A DNA stretch of 11,536 bases from Baffinella frigidus. Its lineage: Eukaryota; Cryptophyceae; Cryptomonadales; Baffinellaceae. A program made the translations under genes and the position numbers. The stretch lies in contig MU646947.1 in assembly GCA_026770585.1 (NCBI GenBank), positions 86,337 to 97,872 of the forward strand. Reading direction: 5' to 3'. The notes below the pieces were generated by a model. The model saw only the letters and a program-made list of their open reading frames with translations, ran no database searches and had not been told where the DNA came from. Shown one piece after another: positions 6,258 to 11,536 of this stretch. Position 1 is the first letter of the stretch, and each line of letters starts with the position of its first letter.

Positions 6258-6412
6258 CTAGCTCTGTCCCACTTCGATTTCGTCTCATCATCAAATCGCC
6301 CCCCCCCGAAATTTATCGGGTAAATTTCATGGAGGGGGGGGTCAAAAATCACCTGAGAAATTTCTGGGGGGTGAATTGATGATGAGACGAAATCAAGGTG
6401 AAACAGAGCTAG
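6258..6412. mobile_element. foldback element B2 (family B)
   Basis: A 155 bp foldback with CTAGCTCTG at both ends. The outer block matches B1, then an 18 nt stem (CGTCTCATCATCAAATCG) unrelated to B1 but matched by its own right arm, then the same C-tract/GAAATTT core. Flanks GAGTA (6253-6257) and GATTA (6413-6417) agree at 4 of 5 positions, a possible eroded 5 bp target duplication. Non-coding. Confidence 0.85.
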
Positions 6413-6438
6413 GATTAGGCAACGTCCCGGTTCAAAAC

Positions 6439-6588
6439 TTATCTCAGAAAAGGAGTTCTAAAACTCGCTTTCTTAAGTCAATTCCCCTTCAAATATGTCA
6501 ACTTATTCTTTTCTCTACGCATAAGTTGACACATTTGAAGGTGTATTGACTTAAGAAAACGAGTTTTAGAACTCCTTTTCTGAGATAA
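6439..6588. mobile_element. foldback element, about 65 bp arms
   Basis: TTATCTCAGAAAAGGAGTTC at the left end faces GAACTCCTTTTCTGAGATAA at the right. Pairing continues through CTTAAGTCAAT, CTTCAAAT and GTCAACTTA with few mismatches, leaving a short loop near 6507-6518. The inner stem contains the GTTGAC word. AAAC flanks both ends (6435-6438 and 6589-6592), a possible 4 bp duplication. It lies 26 bp after B2. Confidence 0.85.
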
Positions 6589-6629
6589 AAACGTGGCGAG
6601 TCGGGTAGCAGCGGGGGGGGTCTCGGCCT

Positions 6630-6743
6630 ACCTGAGGTTTAATCTGGCTCGTCCTTAAAACGATTTTAAGAGCAGAAATCCAGTACAAAAGGGCGAATAG
6701 ACCGCCTTTAGGACGAGCCAGAATAAAACTGAGGCAGAGCTAG
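6630..6743. repeat. family B-like foldback B3, diverged
   Basis: The right end, read inward, is CTAGCTCTGCCTCAGTTTTA, like the family B outer block, followed by a stem with CTGGCTCGTCCT. The left arm has the matching GGCTCGTCCTTAAA, but its tip (CTACCTGAGG) is eroded. The C-tract core is absent. The interior also holds AAAACGATTTTAAGAG and no ORF of note. Confidence 0.65.
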
Positions 6744-6811
6744 AAGGTTATGAGCCCTCCAATGTCGTTTGGAAGAGATTTTCGAATGAACTCTAGGTGT
6801 CGCGACCCACA

Positions 6812-7014
6812 CGAGAACGCTAGAGGGGCCTATTCATATGTGGGGGGGGGACGTTTGTTAATATTTGTACCAGGATCAGGTAAAGTAACTTCGTGCCCGG
6901 CAGAATTTATGCCAGGCGCGAGGTTACTTTTATCTTATCCTGGTACAAATCTGAGCATTTGTGTAGTAAAGACTTTATATGTGCGGTTTTAGATAGGCCC
7001 CTCTCGCATTCTCG
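6812..7014. mobile_element. foldback element with two-part stem
   Basis: Outer arms: CGAGAACGCTAGAGGGGCCT at 6812-6831 faces AGGCCCCTCTCGCATTCTCG at 6995-7014. Inner arms: ATTTGTACCAGGATCAGG opposes CTTATCCTGGTACAAAT, continuing through GTAACTT and TGCC. The regions between (G-run on the left, CATTTGTGTAGTAAAG on the right) do not pair. The inner arm word TTGTACCAGG also occurs in the D modules. The 80-codon ORF at 6750 follows the stem and is not supported. Confidence 0.8.
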
Positions 7015-7165
7015 ACTGGACCTGCCGGAACGTCTGGATGCGCGATGACTTCGACGGAACATGACAAGGCAGTCACCTCGGACAGTTGGCTTCGGCGTCC
7101 GCGTGACCGGTCACGCGGGCGCTCAAGAGCTCGAGTGGACCTGCCGGAACGTCTGGATGCGCGAT
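7011..7165 (+). repeat. 64 bp palindrome repeat copy 2, bracketed by 36 bp direct repeats
   Basis: CTCGA(C/G)TGGACCTGCCGG... at 7011-7046 is repeated almost exactly at 7130-7165. Between them 7066-7129 is the second copy of 457-520, with the perfect 20 bp palindrome CCGCGTGACCGGTCACGCGG at 7099-7118. The 36 bp repeats could be a long target duplication or part of a tandem duplication. The first one overlaps the right tip of the 6812-7014 foldback. Confidence 0.85.
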
Positions 7166-7202
7166 ATCGCGACCGTGTGCTTGAAGTCCTCGCCCACCTT
7201 TT

Positions 7203-7495
7203 TGAGGGTTTTAGGGTTTGGGGTTTGGGGGTTGGGGTTTGGGGTTTGGGGTTTGGGGTTTGGGGGTTTGGGCTTTGGGGTTTGGGGTTGAGGGTTCGGG
7301 GTTCGGGGTTTGAGGTTTGGAGTTTGGTATTTGGGGCTTGGGGTTTGGGGCTTGGGGTTTGGGGTTTAGGGTTTCGGGTTTAGAGTTCAGGGTTTAGGGT
7401 TAAGGGTTTAGAGTTCAGGGGTTAGGGTTTAGGGTTTAGTGTTAGGATTTAGGGTTTAGGGTCTCGGGGTTCGGGTTCAGAGATTAGGGTTTATT
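7203..7495 (+). repeat. interstitial telomere-like array
   Basis: About 290 bp of degenerate TTTGGGG/TTTAGGG units. The left part is mostly GGGGTTT; the right part shifts to GGGTTTAGGG with GTTCAGGG and GTTAGGG variants. G-rich on +, with high G-quadruplex potential. Repeated Gly/Phe/Trp/Leu translations of this tract are not genes. Confidence 0.9.
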
Positions 7496-7558
7496 GAGAG
7501 GGGGGGGGACCTTGGTGAGAACGTTGCCGTTGATCTCCATGCACCTGCCAAAAGGGGG

Positions 7559-7629
7559 TGGTCAAACGTTGATAGTCAAACGTGTGATGGTCACAAATTG
7601 ATGGTCAACCACTGGGATGGTCAAAATGC
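7559..7629 (+). repeat. TGGTCAAA degenerate tandem repeat
   Basis: Five units of 14-16 bp, each starting TGGTCAA, TAGTCAA or TGGTCAC and ending TTGA, GTGA or GGGA. Contains one GTCAAC word. No coding signal. Confidence 0.7.
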
Positions 7630-7682
7630 AAAGACGTGTAGTGTGTGATAAACCCCGAGGAACCCAAATAAAGCCCAAGCCA

Positions 7683-7757
7683 CCCCGAGCCGGGAGTCGA
7701 ACCCGGGTCTACAGCTGGTCGTGAGAGAACTCCAGATCCTAGTAGCCCAAACACCCC
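7683..7757 (-). tRNA. tRNA-Glu(CTC)-like relic
   Basis: On the minus strand the T arm is intact: CCGGG-TTCGACT-CCCGG, with a perfect B-box GGTTCGACTCC. Upstream, a 7 nt loop CTCTCAC with anticodon CTC is flanked by GTT/GAC pairs, and GGGCTACTAGGATC resembles the D arm/A-box of tRNA-Glu. The acceptor does not pair (3' strand CTCGGGG has no CCCCGAG partner) and extra bases disturb the anticodon stem. I read it as a pseudo-tRNA or the head of a tRNA-derived SINE, not a working tRNA. Confidence 0.5.
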
Positions 7758-7873
7758 CGCAGGGGGTCTCAGTACGCATTCCCCAGAGGGACCCGCGCCC
7801 TGAACACGCCTGCCCAGGTCTGCTCCCTCTACTGCCCGAAAACCCCCGAAAGGGGGTCGTGGTACATGACCAC
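7753..7873. repeat. three small hairpins
   Basis: ACCCCC-GCA-GGGGGT at 7753-7767, ACCCCC-GAAA-GGGGGT at 7842-7857 (a GNRA-type tetraloop if transcribed) and GTGGT-ACATG-ACCAC at 7859-7873. The first two share the same 6 bp stem, 89 bp apart. Confidence 0.7.
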
Positions 7874-7964
7874 GTAAAATCAATAAACGTGAAATCAATC
7901 ACCTCTGACAAGGGCCTCTCAGAAGATGCGTGTGGGAGACCGCTCTGTGGTCAAAAGCGACTAT

Positions 7965-8049
7965 CGCCGTACACGTGTTGAATATTACCGTACAAGTGAT
8001 GAACATCAACGTACACGCGTTTAAAATCACCGTACGCGCGTAGGCATGA
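7965..8049 (+). repeat. 21 bp tandem array (4 units)
   Basis: CGTAC occurs at 7968, 7989, 8010 and 8031, an exact 21 bp period. Units read (A/G)CCGTACACGTG or ACGTACACGCG followed by an AT-rich half ending AATC/CATC. Only four degenerate units with no unique spacers, so not CRISPR-like. Confidence 0.8.
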
Positions 8050-8050
8050 T

Positions 8051-8074
8051 ACCCGTGTCTGCAAAGACACGGGT
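8051..8074. repeat. perfect hairpin, 10 bp stem
   Basis: ACCCGTGTCT-GCAA-AGACACGGGT. It directly precedes the foldback at 8077. Confidence 0.85.
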
Positions 8075-8076
8075 AC

Positions 8077-8245
8077 AGCGCTGTGCAGAGAAGTTGGCCA
8101 CCGAAAAATGGAGAAATGGGGAAGTTGGAGCCATGTTGTCCACTTTTGAGAAATTCATGGTACTAAATTTCTCAAAAGTTGATAAAATGGCTCCAATTTT
8201 TCGATTTTCCATCATTTCCCGTGGCCAACTTCTCTGCACAGCGCT
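8077..8245. mobile_element. foldback element, about 80 bp arms
   Basis: AGCGCTGTGCAGAGAAGTTG at 8077 is the exact complement of the right tip ending at 8245. Pairing continues with mismatches through TGGCCAC, AATGG, GTTGGAGCCAT and CACTTTTGAGAAATT to a loop near 8157-8166. The translated ORFs on both strands mirror each other because of the hairpin. Non-coding. Confidence 0.85.
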
Positions 8246-8260
8246 CTACAAAGACATCAA

Positions 8261-8350
8261 GCCTCTCGGAAGGTGCGTGAGGGTGACCGCTCTCCTCGTC
8301 GTACGACTGATCCTCACGGCCCATCAAACAGCCCTCCGAAGAGAGGCAGG
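8261..8350. repeat. imperfect inverted repeat
   Basis: GCCTCTCGGAAGG faces CCTCCGAAGAGAGGC near 8334-8349. Inside, CGTGAGG (8276-8282) faces CCTCACG, around a perfect GTCGTACGAC palindrome near 8299-8308. Confidence 0.5.
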
Positions 8351-8388
8351 CACATCGTTTGACCAACCCCCACGCCGCTCAACAGGCT

Positions 8389-8462
8389 ACGCTTGAGCGC
8401 AGCCTTTTGAGCGCTCGAACGCAGCCTTTTGAGCGCTCGAACGCAGTCTTTTGAGCGCTCAA
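8389..8462 (+). repeat. 22 bp tandem array (3 units)
   Basis: CGCAG(C/T)CTTTTGAGCGCTCGAA three times, each with the GAGCGCTC palindrome. Followed at 8490-8537 by a GTGTGA/GAGAGT microsatellite. Confidence 0.85.
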
Positions 8463-8603
8463 CATGTTCTGCTCTTCCCATGTCGACATAGTGTGTGTGA
8501 GAGAGATAGAGTGGGAGTGAGTGAGAGTGAGAGAGGGGTGAATGCTTTGAACTGGTGACACCGCCGCGTGTTGGATACTGGAAACCGCACTAACACTCAA
8601 AAG

Positions 8604-8638
8604 GCGAAGCGCTTCGCATCGAGCCCGGATATCCGGGC
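8604..8638. repeat. two adjacent perfect palindromes
   Basis: GCGAAGCGCTTCGC at 8604-8617 and GCCCGGATATCCGGGC at 8623-8638, five bases apart. The surrounding 8540-8770 shows no supported gene; a CAGGAG/CTCCTG hairpin lies at 8753-8768. Confidence 0.8.
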
Positions 8639-8777
8639 GTAACGTGACCAACAATGGCTGGCTTTTGGCGCGTTTCCTAAGAAACAACCCAATAATTGAC
8701 TCTGAAACATTCCCCGTAGTGTTCTGAGTGGGGCACCAGGGGACGCCGATTTCAGGAGACCCCTCCTGCGTCGGAAC

Positions 8778-8867
8778 GTCAAGTTTTATCGTTTTGAAGT
8801 TCCGACGCAAGTTCCGACGCACTCCTTCCGACGCATGCGTCGGACCTTCAAAACGATGAAACTTGAC
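8778..8867. mobile_element. foldback element, TCCGACGC loop repeats
   Basis: GTCAAGTTTTATCGTTTTGA at 8778 faces TCAAAACGATGAAACTTGAC ending at 8867. Pairing runs on into (G)TCCGACGCA. The loop is built from repeats of TTCCGACGCA. It is followed directly by CTAGCTCTTCCTCAGTCGGG (8871-8890), which resembles the solo family B-like end at 4763. Confidence 0.8.
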
Positions 8868-8928
8868 TTTCTAGCTCTTCCTCAGTCGGGTTGACGGACT
8901 CTTCTCAAGTCGACAGCCTGGGTGTGCG

Positions 8929-9118
8929 GTAGAGCTATTCCGGTAGGACTTGTCGCGTTTTCGATTTCGAGACTTCGAGACTTCGAGACTTCATTTGTAC
9001 CATGAGATTTGAAACGGTGTGTTTTAAAACGTTTTACGACCTTTAAAACCTTTTTGAAGTCTGAAATCTTGAAATCTCGAAGTCGAAAACGCGACAAGTC
9101 CTACCGGAATGGCTCTAC
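8929..9118. mobile_element. foldback element, about 65 bp arms
   Basis: GTAGAGC(T/C)ATTCCGGTAGG at the left end faces its complement ending at 9118. Pairing continues through ACTTGTCGCGTTTTCGA, CTTCGAGA and GACTTCA. The left arm contains a 9 bp tandem repeat (CGAGACTT, about three units, 8968-8992). The loop holds GTTTTAAAACG. It may be nested in a larger B-like element (CTAGCTC ends at 8871 and about 9195), which is less sure. Confidence 0.85.
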
Positions 9119-9251
9119 AAATTCGAAAACTTTGGTGCGGGAAGGAACCCGGGATCACCGCATTTGTGAGCCCACATAGGCTGAGACTGAGCTAGGCTTT
9201 GCAGGGCTATGGGTCCAAGCTCACAAGGGAAATCAGACTCGCTTCTCTCCC

Positions 9252-9357
9252 GAGATACTGCCACGACTGTCGACTGAACAGGACCAGCTTTGCACCAGGA
9301 CGGTAGCAGGCTACATATCAGGGAAATCTCTAGTTAGTCAACTGTCGTGGGAGTCTC
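9252..9357. repeat. module D7 with long inverted ends
   Basis: GAGATACTGCCACGACTGTC at 9252 faces GTTAGTCAACTGTCGTGGGAGTCTC ending at 9357. The right end, reversed, carries CCCACGACAGTTGACTAA, the sequence at the left edge of D5 and D6. The interior has CAGGACCAG and GCACCAGGA words. Followed by two copies of GAGAAGCTAG at 9366-9390. Confidence 0.6.
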
Positions 9358-9429
9358 GGTTGGGGAGAAGCTAGGAGAGAAGCTAGGAGAGTCTCCCGCC
9401 AACATTTCTCTGAAGAAGGGGGGGGGGGG

Positions 9430-9996
9430 GTGCGCACCCTGGCCGCCGCGAAAAGTCGCCGACGCGCCCCCACGGACTCTGCCGCTTCGAGCCGCGCCCC
9501 GGGGACCCCAGCCTCAGAGAGACCTCCATCCTCGGCTTCTCCCCTACGGACGAAGGGCCCTCGCGATCAACTGACCCCGACCCAGCGTTCTCCCCGGCAC
9601 CGCAGCGGTCTCCCCGCTAGCTCCAAATCGCACGACGCAGCTCCCTGTTCCACCGCACGGGACCAGCGCAGCTGCACTGGGCGCCCAGCCCACTTCTTGC
9701 CCTTGTGTTCCCCTCCGCCCGGCCCTCCTCAGAGCCTGCCAGGATGGACGGCCCACGAAGGACGCTCTACTTCCGCCAGAAGCTGGACCAGATGGCCGCC
9801 CAACGGCGGAGAGATGCCCGCGCGCCTGACAGCTGACTGGGCGCCTCGGGCGGACGCGTGGAGGGAGAGGAGGAGGTCCCCGAGCCGCAACTTCGCTACG
9901 GGGTCCGACTGCAAATTTCTGGAGGGGGCTAATTCAACACCGTACTTGGAGCCGATAATTAAAATGTCAACTTTAAGAAGCCATTTTCTCGGGTAA
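9430..9996 (+). other. GC-rich coding-like tract of unclear frame
   Basis: From about 9430 the base composition becomes GC-rich. An ATG-started frame is open for 188 codons, giving a basic Ser/Pro/Arg-rich low-complexity product with no recognised domain. However, a different frame has the more gene-like codon pattern: from ATG 9744, codons end almost only in G or C and give MDGPRRTLYFRQKLDQMAAQ, stopping at TGA 9834-9836; after that the same frame reads EEEVPEPQLRYGVRLQI up to TAA 9930-9932. I cannot decide between a short disordered protein, an exon set, and a decayed gene. It lies directly upstream of the partial gene and may belong to it. Confidence 0.3.
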
Positions 9997-10033
9997 CATG
10001 CCAAAAGTCGCGGTACATCGGTTCCAAGTACGG
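9940..10033. repeat. foldback inside the coding-like tract
   Basis: CCGTACTTGGAGCCGA at 9940-9955 faces TCGGTTCCAAGTACGG ending at 10033, with one mismatch. Weaker pairing extends outward (CAAATTTCTGGAGGGG near 9912 against the complement near 10045-10060). AT-richer than its surroundings, with a GTCAAC word at 9965. A pyrimidine-rich CAAATTTCCAACAG ends at 10084, so the element may sit in an intron or be an insertion. Confidence 0.7.
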
Positions 10034-10044
10034 TCAGAAAATGA

Positions 10045-10443
10045 CCCCTCCACGGATTTGAGATTCTGGTCAAATTTCCAACAGAGGCGTTTCAACCTGA
10101 TGATGACCGCTCTCAACCTCCGATCCTCGGCGTTTGGCTGGGTTTACCGGGAAGGAGGGACGCCCCCGCTGCGCCACAGAAGAGGTACGGCGGCCTGATC
10201 CACCCCGAGAGGGACGGCCTGAATAGTTGACATGGCGTCGCCTGCTTTTCCGCAGCGGGGCTGGGGAAGCGATGCGCCTGGTTTTGTTCTGAAACATTCA
10301 GCCCTGACATCGGGAGAGCGGTGTTCCAGGTGCGCGTCGACGCAATCTCGACGGGGAAGACTGTCCCGCAGCATGCTGGACCCCCCGTGTACAGAGGATC
10401 CATCCTCTCTTGCTGCGGGGGCGGGGGCGGAGCTGGGGGCGGT
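10045..10443 (+). pseudogene. coding-like segment in another frame, one in-frame TGA
   Basis: This frame reads PTEAFQPDDDRSQPPILG, then RYGGLIHPERDGLNS and TGA at 10228-10230, resumes after it with ETFSPDIGRAVFQVRVDAI and stops at TGA 10444-10446 in a G-rich run. Codon endings are strongly G/C around both quoted stretches, which argues for past or present coding. TTTTCCGCAG at 10246-10255 looks like a 3' splice site just after the TGA. The segment may be exons of the downstream gene, or remnants broken by the stop and a frame change in the G-run. It overlaps the first 70 codons of the downstream frame, and only one of the two can be the real frame there. Confidence 0.35.
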
Positions 10444-11536
10444 TGACGCGGGGTCAGGCAATGGGGCATCAGGGCGGACGAGTTTTGGAGCTTCGGGGGT
10501 GCTTGGGGTGGGGCAGGGAGGCGGAGGGCCTGGGCAGACGACCGCGCCTCAGTGGGGTTCTCCAGCACAGTGGCCACCAGGCGCGTTTCCGCCGCCAACT
10601 GTTGACCAACAAGCCTTCAGCCCATCTTTCCCCTGGCGCCCAACTACGCCGGGGGGCGTAACTTCTCCCCAGCCCGCACACATACCCTGGGGCCCGACCG
10701 CCCCCCAGCAACCGTTCTGGGGCGGACCCCCCAACCAGTACGTGCCCTGGTGGGCGAGTGGAGCACAGCAGACACCGCTCCAGCTCTGGGTCTCGCCGGA
10801 CGCATCTCAGCTCCCGGAATCTCTGTTCCCAGAAGCCGCAACGACCGTGCAGCGCTGGTGTCGCTTCCCTGCGCCTCCCGCTGCCCCCATTCCCACGGCC
10901 GCTGCCTCGGCCTCTCCCGGCCTGAGCGCGTTCGTGTTCGGCGCGGCGCAAGGCGACGGGGAGCGTTCCGGAGAACGCCCGCTTCCCTCCACCGCGCCGC
11001 CAGCGTCATCCTCCTCTTTCGCGTCTGCCGCGGGGGGGGGCGCCCCTGCCGCGTCCTCCTCTACCTCTACCTCTACCTCTGCCGCCGCATGTGAAGCCGT
11101 CGCCTCTTCCTCTCCCGGCGCCACCTCTCCCGCTGCCGCTTCTCCCATCGGCACGCCCGCGATCGCCCCGAAAGTGGGCAAAAAACGCGGTCCAAACGTG
11201 CCCCAGGACGTCCGCGCTGCCGTCGTGCGGGATTTCGAGGAGCAAGACAAACACCGCCGGATGACGGTTGCGGAGGCGGACGCTCGAGGCAGCGCGGTAC
11301 CGGGGATGTCGGTTAGGGAGGCGGACGCGGTTGCTGCGGAGATCTGTGAGAAGCACGGGATCGTGCATGCCAGGACGGCGAGCACGGTGCGGGGCTGGGG
11401 CGCTGCCATCCGGAAGGCGGTCAAGAACGATGCCGCGAACGAGGCGGGCGTTGGGCACGTTGCCTCCCTGGGGGGAGAGGGTGGGGATGCTGCTGCGCTC
11501 ATGGGTGCCGCGATCAGGAAGGGGGGCGCCGTGGAG
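10232..11536 (+). CDS. partial gene: low-complexity protein with C-terminal HTH-like segment
   Basis: An open frame of 435 codons running off the window. ATG 10232 is preceded within 12 bases by stops in all three frames and has G at -3 and +4; a later ATG is at 10373. Residues about 93-183 are rich in Pro, Gly, Gln and Trp (for example QWGSPAQWPPGAFPPP); about 211-313 are Ala/Ser/Pro/Thr-rich with an STSTST run. From about residue 316 a basic start GKKRGPNVPQDVRAAVVRDF leads into helices containing MSVREADAVAAEICEKHGI (359-377) and TASTVRGWGAAIRKAV, which resemble a helix-turn-helix of transposase or transcription-factor type. That is inference; I recognise no specific family. G/C-ending codons support the part after about 10450; the first 70 codons are doubtful because another frame looks better there. 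An antisense ORF covers the same region and is judged a shadow. Confidence 0.6.
   Translation, partial: MASPAFPQRGWGSDAPGFVLKHSALTSGERCSRCASTQSRRGRLSRSMLDPPCTEDPSSLAAGAGAELGAVDAGSGNGASGRTSFGASGVLGVGQGGGGPGQTTAPQWGSPAQWPPGAFPPPTVDQQAFSPSFPWRPTTPGGVTSPQPAHIPWGPTAPQQPFWGGPPNQYVPWWASGAQQTPLQLWVSPDASQLPESLFPEAATTVQRWCRFPAPPAAPIPTAAASASPGLSAFVFGAAQGDGERSGERPLPSTAPPASSSSFASAAGGGAPAASSSTSTSTSAAACEAVASSSPGATSPAAASPIGTPAIAPKVGKKRGPNVPQDVRAAVVRDFEEQDKHRRMTVAEADARGSAVPGMSVREADAVAAEICEKHGIVHARTASTVRGWGAAIRKAVKNDAANEAGVGHVASLGGEGGDAAALMGAAIRKGGAVE

Larger units (their letters stand above)
7914..8292 (+). repeat. composite segment bracketed by 32 bp direct repeats
   Basis: GCCTCTC(A/G)GAAG(A/G)TGCGTG...GACCGCTCT at 7914-7945 recurs at 8261-8292 with about four mismatches. 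The interior contains a 21 bp tandem array, a perfect hairpin and a long foldback, listed separately. The arrangement could be an insertion with a long target duplication or two copies of an older repeat. Confidence 0.7.

Noticed and set aside
7045-7383. 112-codon ORF with Gly/Leu/Phe/Trp repeats
   Set aside because: It is a translation of the 64 bp palindrome repeat followed by TTTGGGG telomere-like units; no gene-like composition.
8046-8396. 116-codon ORF over the 8077-8245 hairpin
   Set aside because: Plus and minus strand ORFs mirror each other because the DNA is palindromic; no independent coding evidence.
10807-11502. 231-codon minus-strand ORF
   Set aside because: It is antisense to a 1305 nt open plus-strand frame with G/C-ending codons and a plausible basic domain; its own sequence is Ala/Pro/Ser low complexity, as expected for a shadow in GC-rich DNA. 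Not fully excluded.

Overview
The window looks like subtelomeric or repeat-rich nuclear DNA from a eukaryote with plant-type (TTTAGGG) telomeres. Candidates are plants, green algae, cryptophytes, oomycetes, dinoflagellates and some apicomplexans; I cannot name the species. The support is three degenerate TTTAGGG/TTTGGGG arrays (1-150, 5633-5784, 7203-7495), the absence of any convincing gene from 1 to about 9400, many interspersed repeats, and a GC-rich coding tract at the right edge with eukaryote-like low-complexity protein sequence. All three arrays carry the G-rich strand on +, pointing into the window, so none is a left chromosome end in the usual orientation.

Layout. 1-1500: telomere-like array, a 19-20 bp AAAAGTGG array, small inverted repeats and dispersed repeat fragments. 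1600-2000: a complete foldback element of family A and a solo end. 2200-3600: short tandem arrays, a 125 bp duplication and copies of a GTTGACTAA-bounded module. 3780-4770: a family B foldback with a likely 5 bp target duplication, a 42 bp-arm foldback and a 28 bp tandem array. 4880-6200: a dispersed repeat repeatedly joined to telomeric repeats, plus the second family A element. 6250-7020: four consecutive foldbacks, two of them family B or related. 7010-7500: a flanked palindrome repeat and the longest telomere-like array. 7550-9360: tandem arrays, a tRNA-Glu-like relic and further foldbacks. 9430-11536: GC-rich, coding-like, ending in a reading frame that runs off the window.

The most interesting result is the architecture of two foldback families. 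In family A (1625-1823 and 5275-5485) both arms of both copies have a conserved 44 nt outer block, then exactly 23 nt that is unrelated between copies but self-complementary within each copy, then a conserved inner block starting AGTCAACT. In family B (3889-4041 and 6258-6412) a conserved outer block is followed by exactly 18 nt of unrelated but self-complementary stem, then a conserved C-tract/GAAATTT core. Constant ends and core around a swappable paired stem of fixed length look like a cassette or barcode, not simple divergence. The heptamer GTTGACT recurs in these elements and throughout the window. Function is unknown: mobile foldback DNA, small-RNA hairpins, or both, are possible.

The only gene-like region is 9430-11536. 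Its 3' part encodes a long low-complexity, Pro/Gly/Gln/Trp-rich then Ser/Ala-rich protein, followed by a basic segment that resembles a helix-turn-helix. Upstream, the most coding-like frame changes three times, which may reflect introns or a decayed gene.
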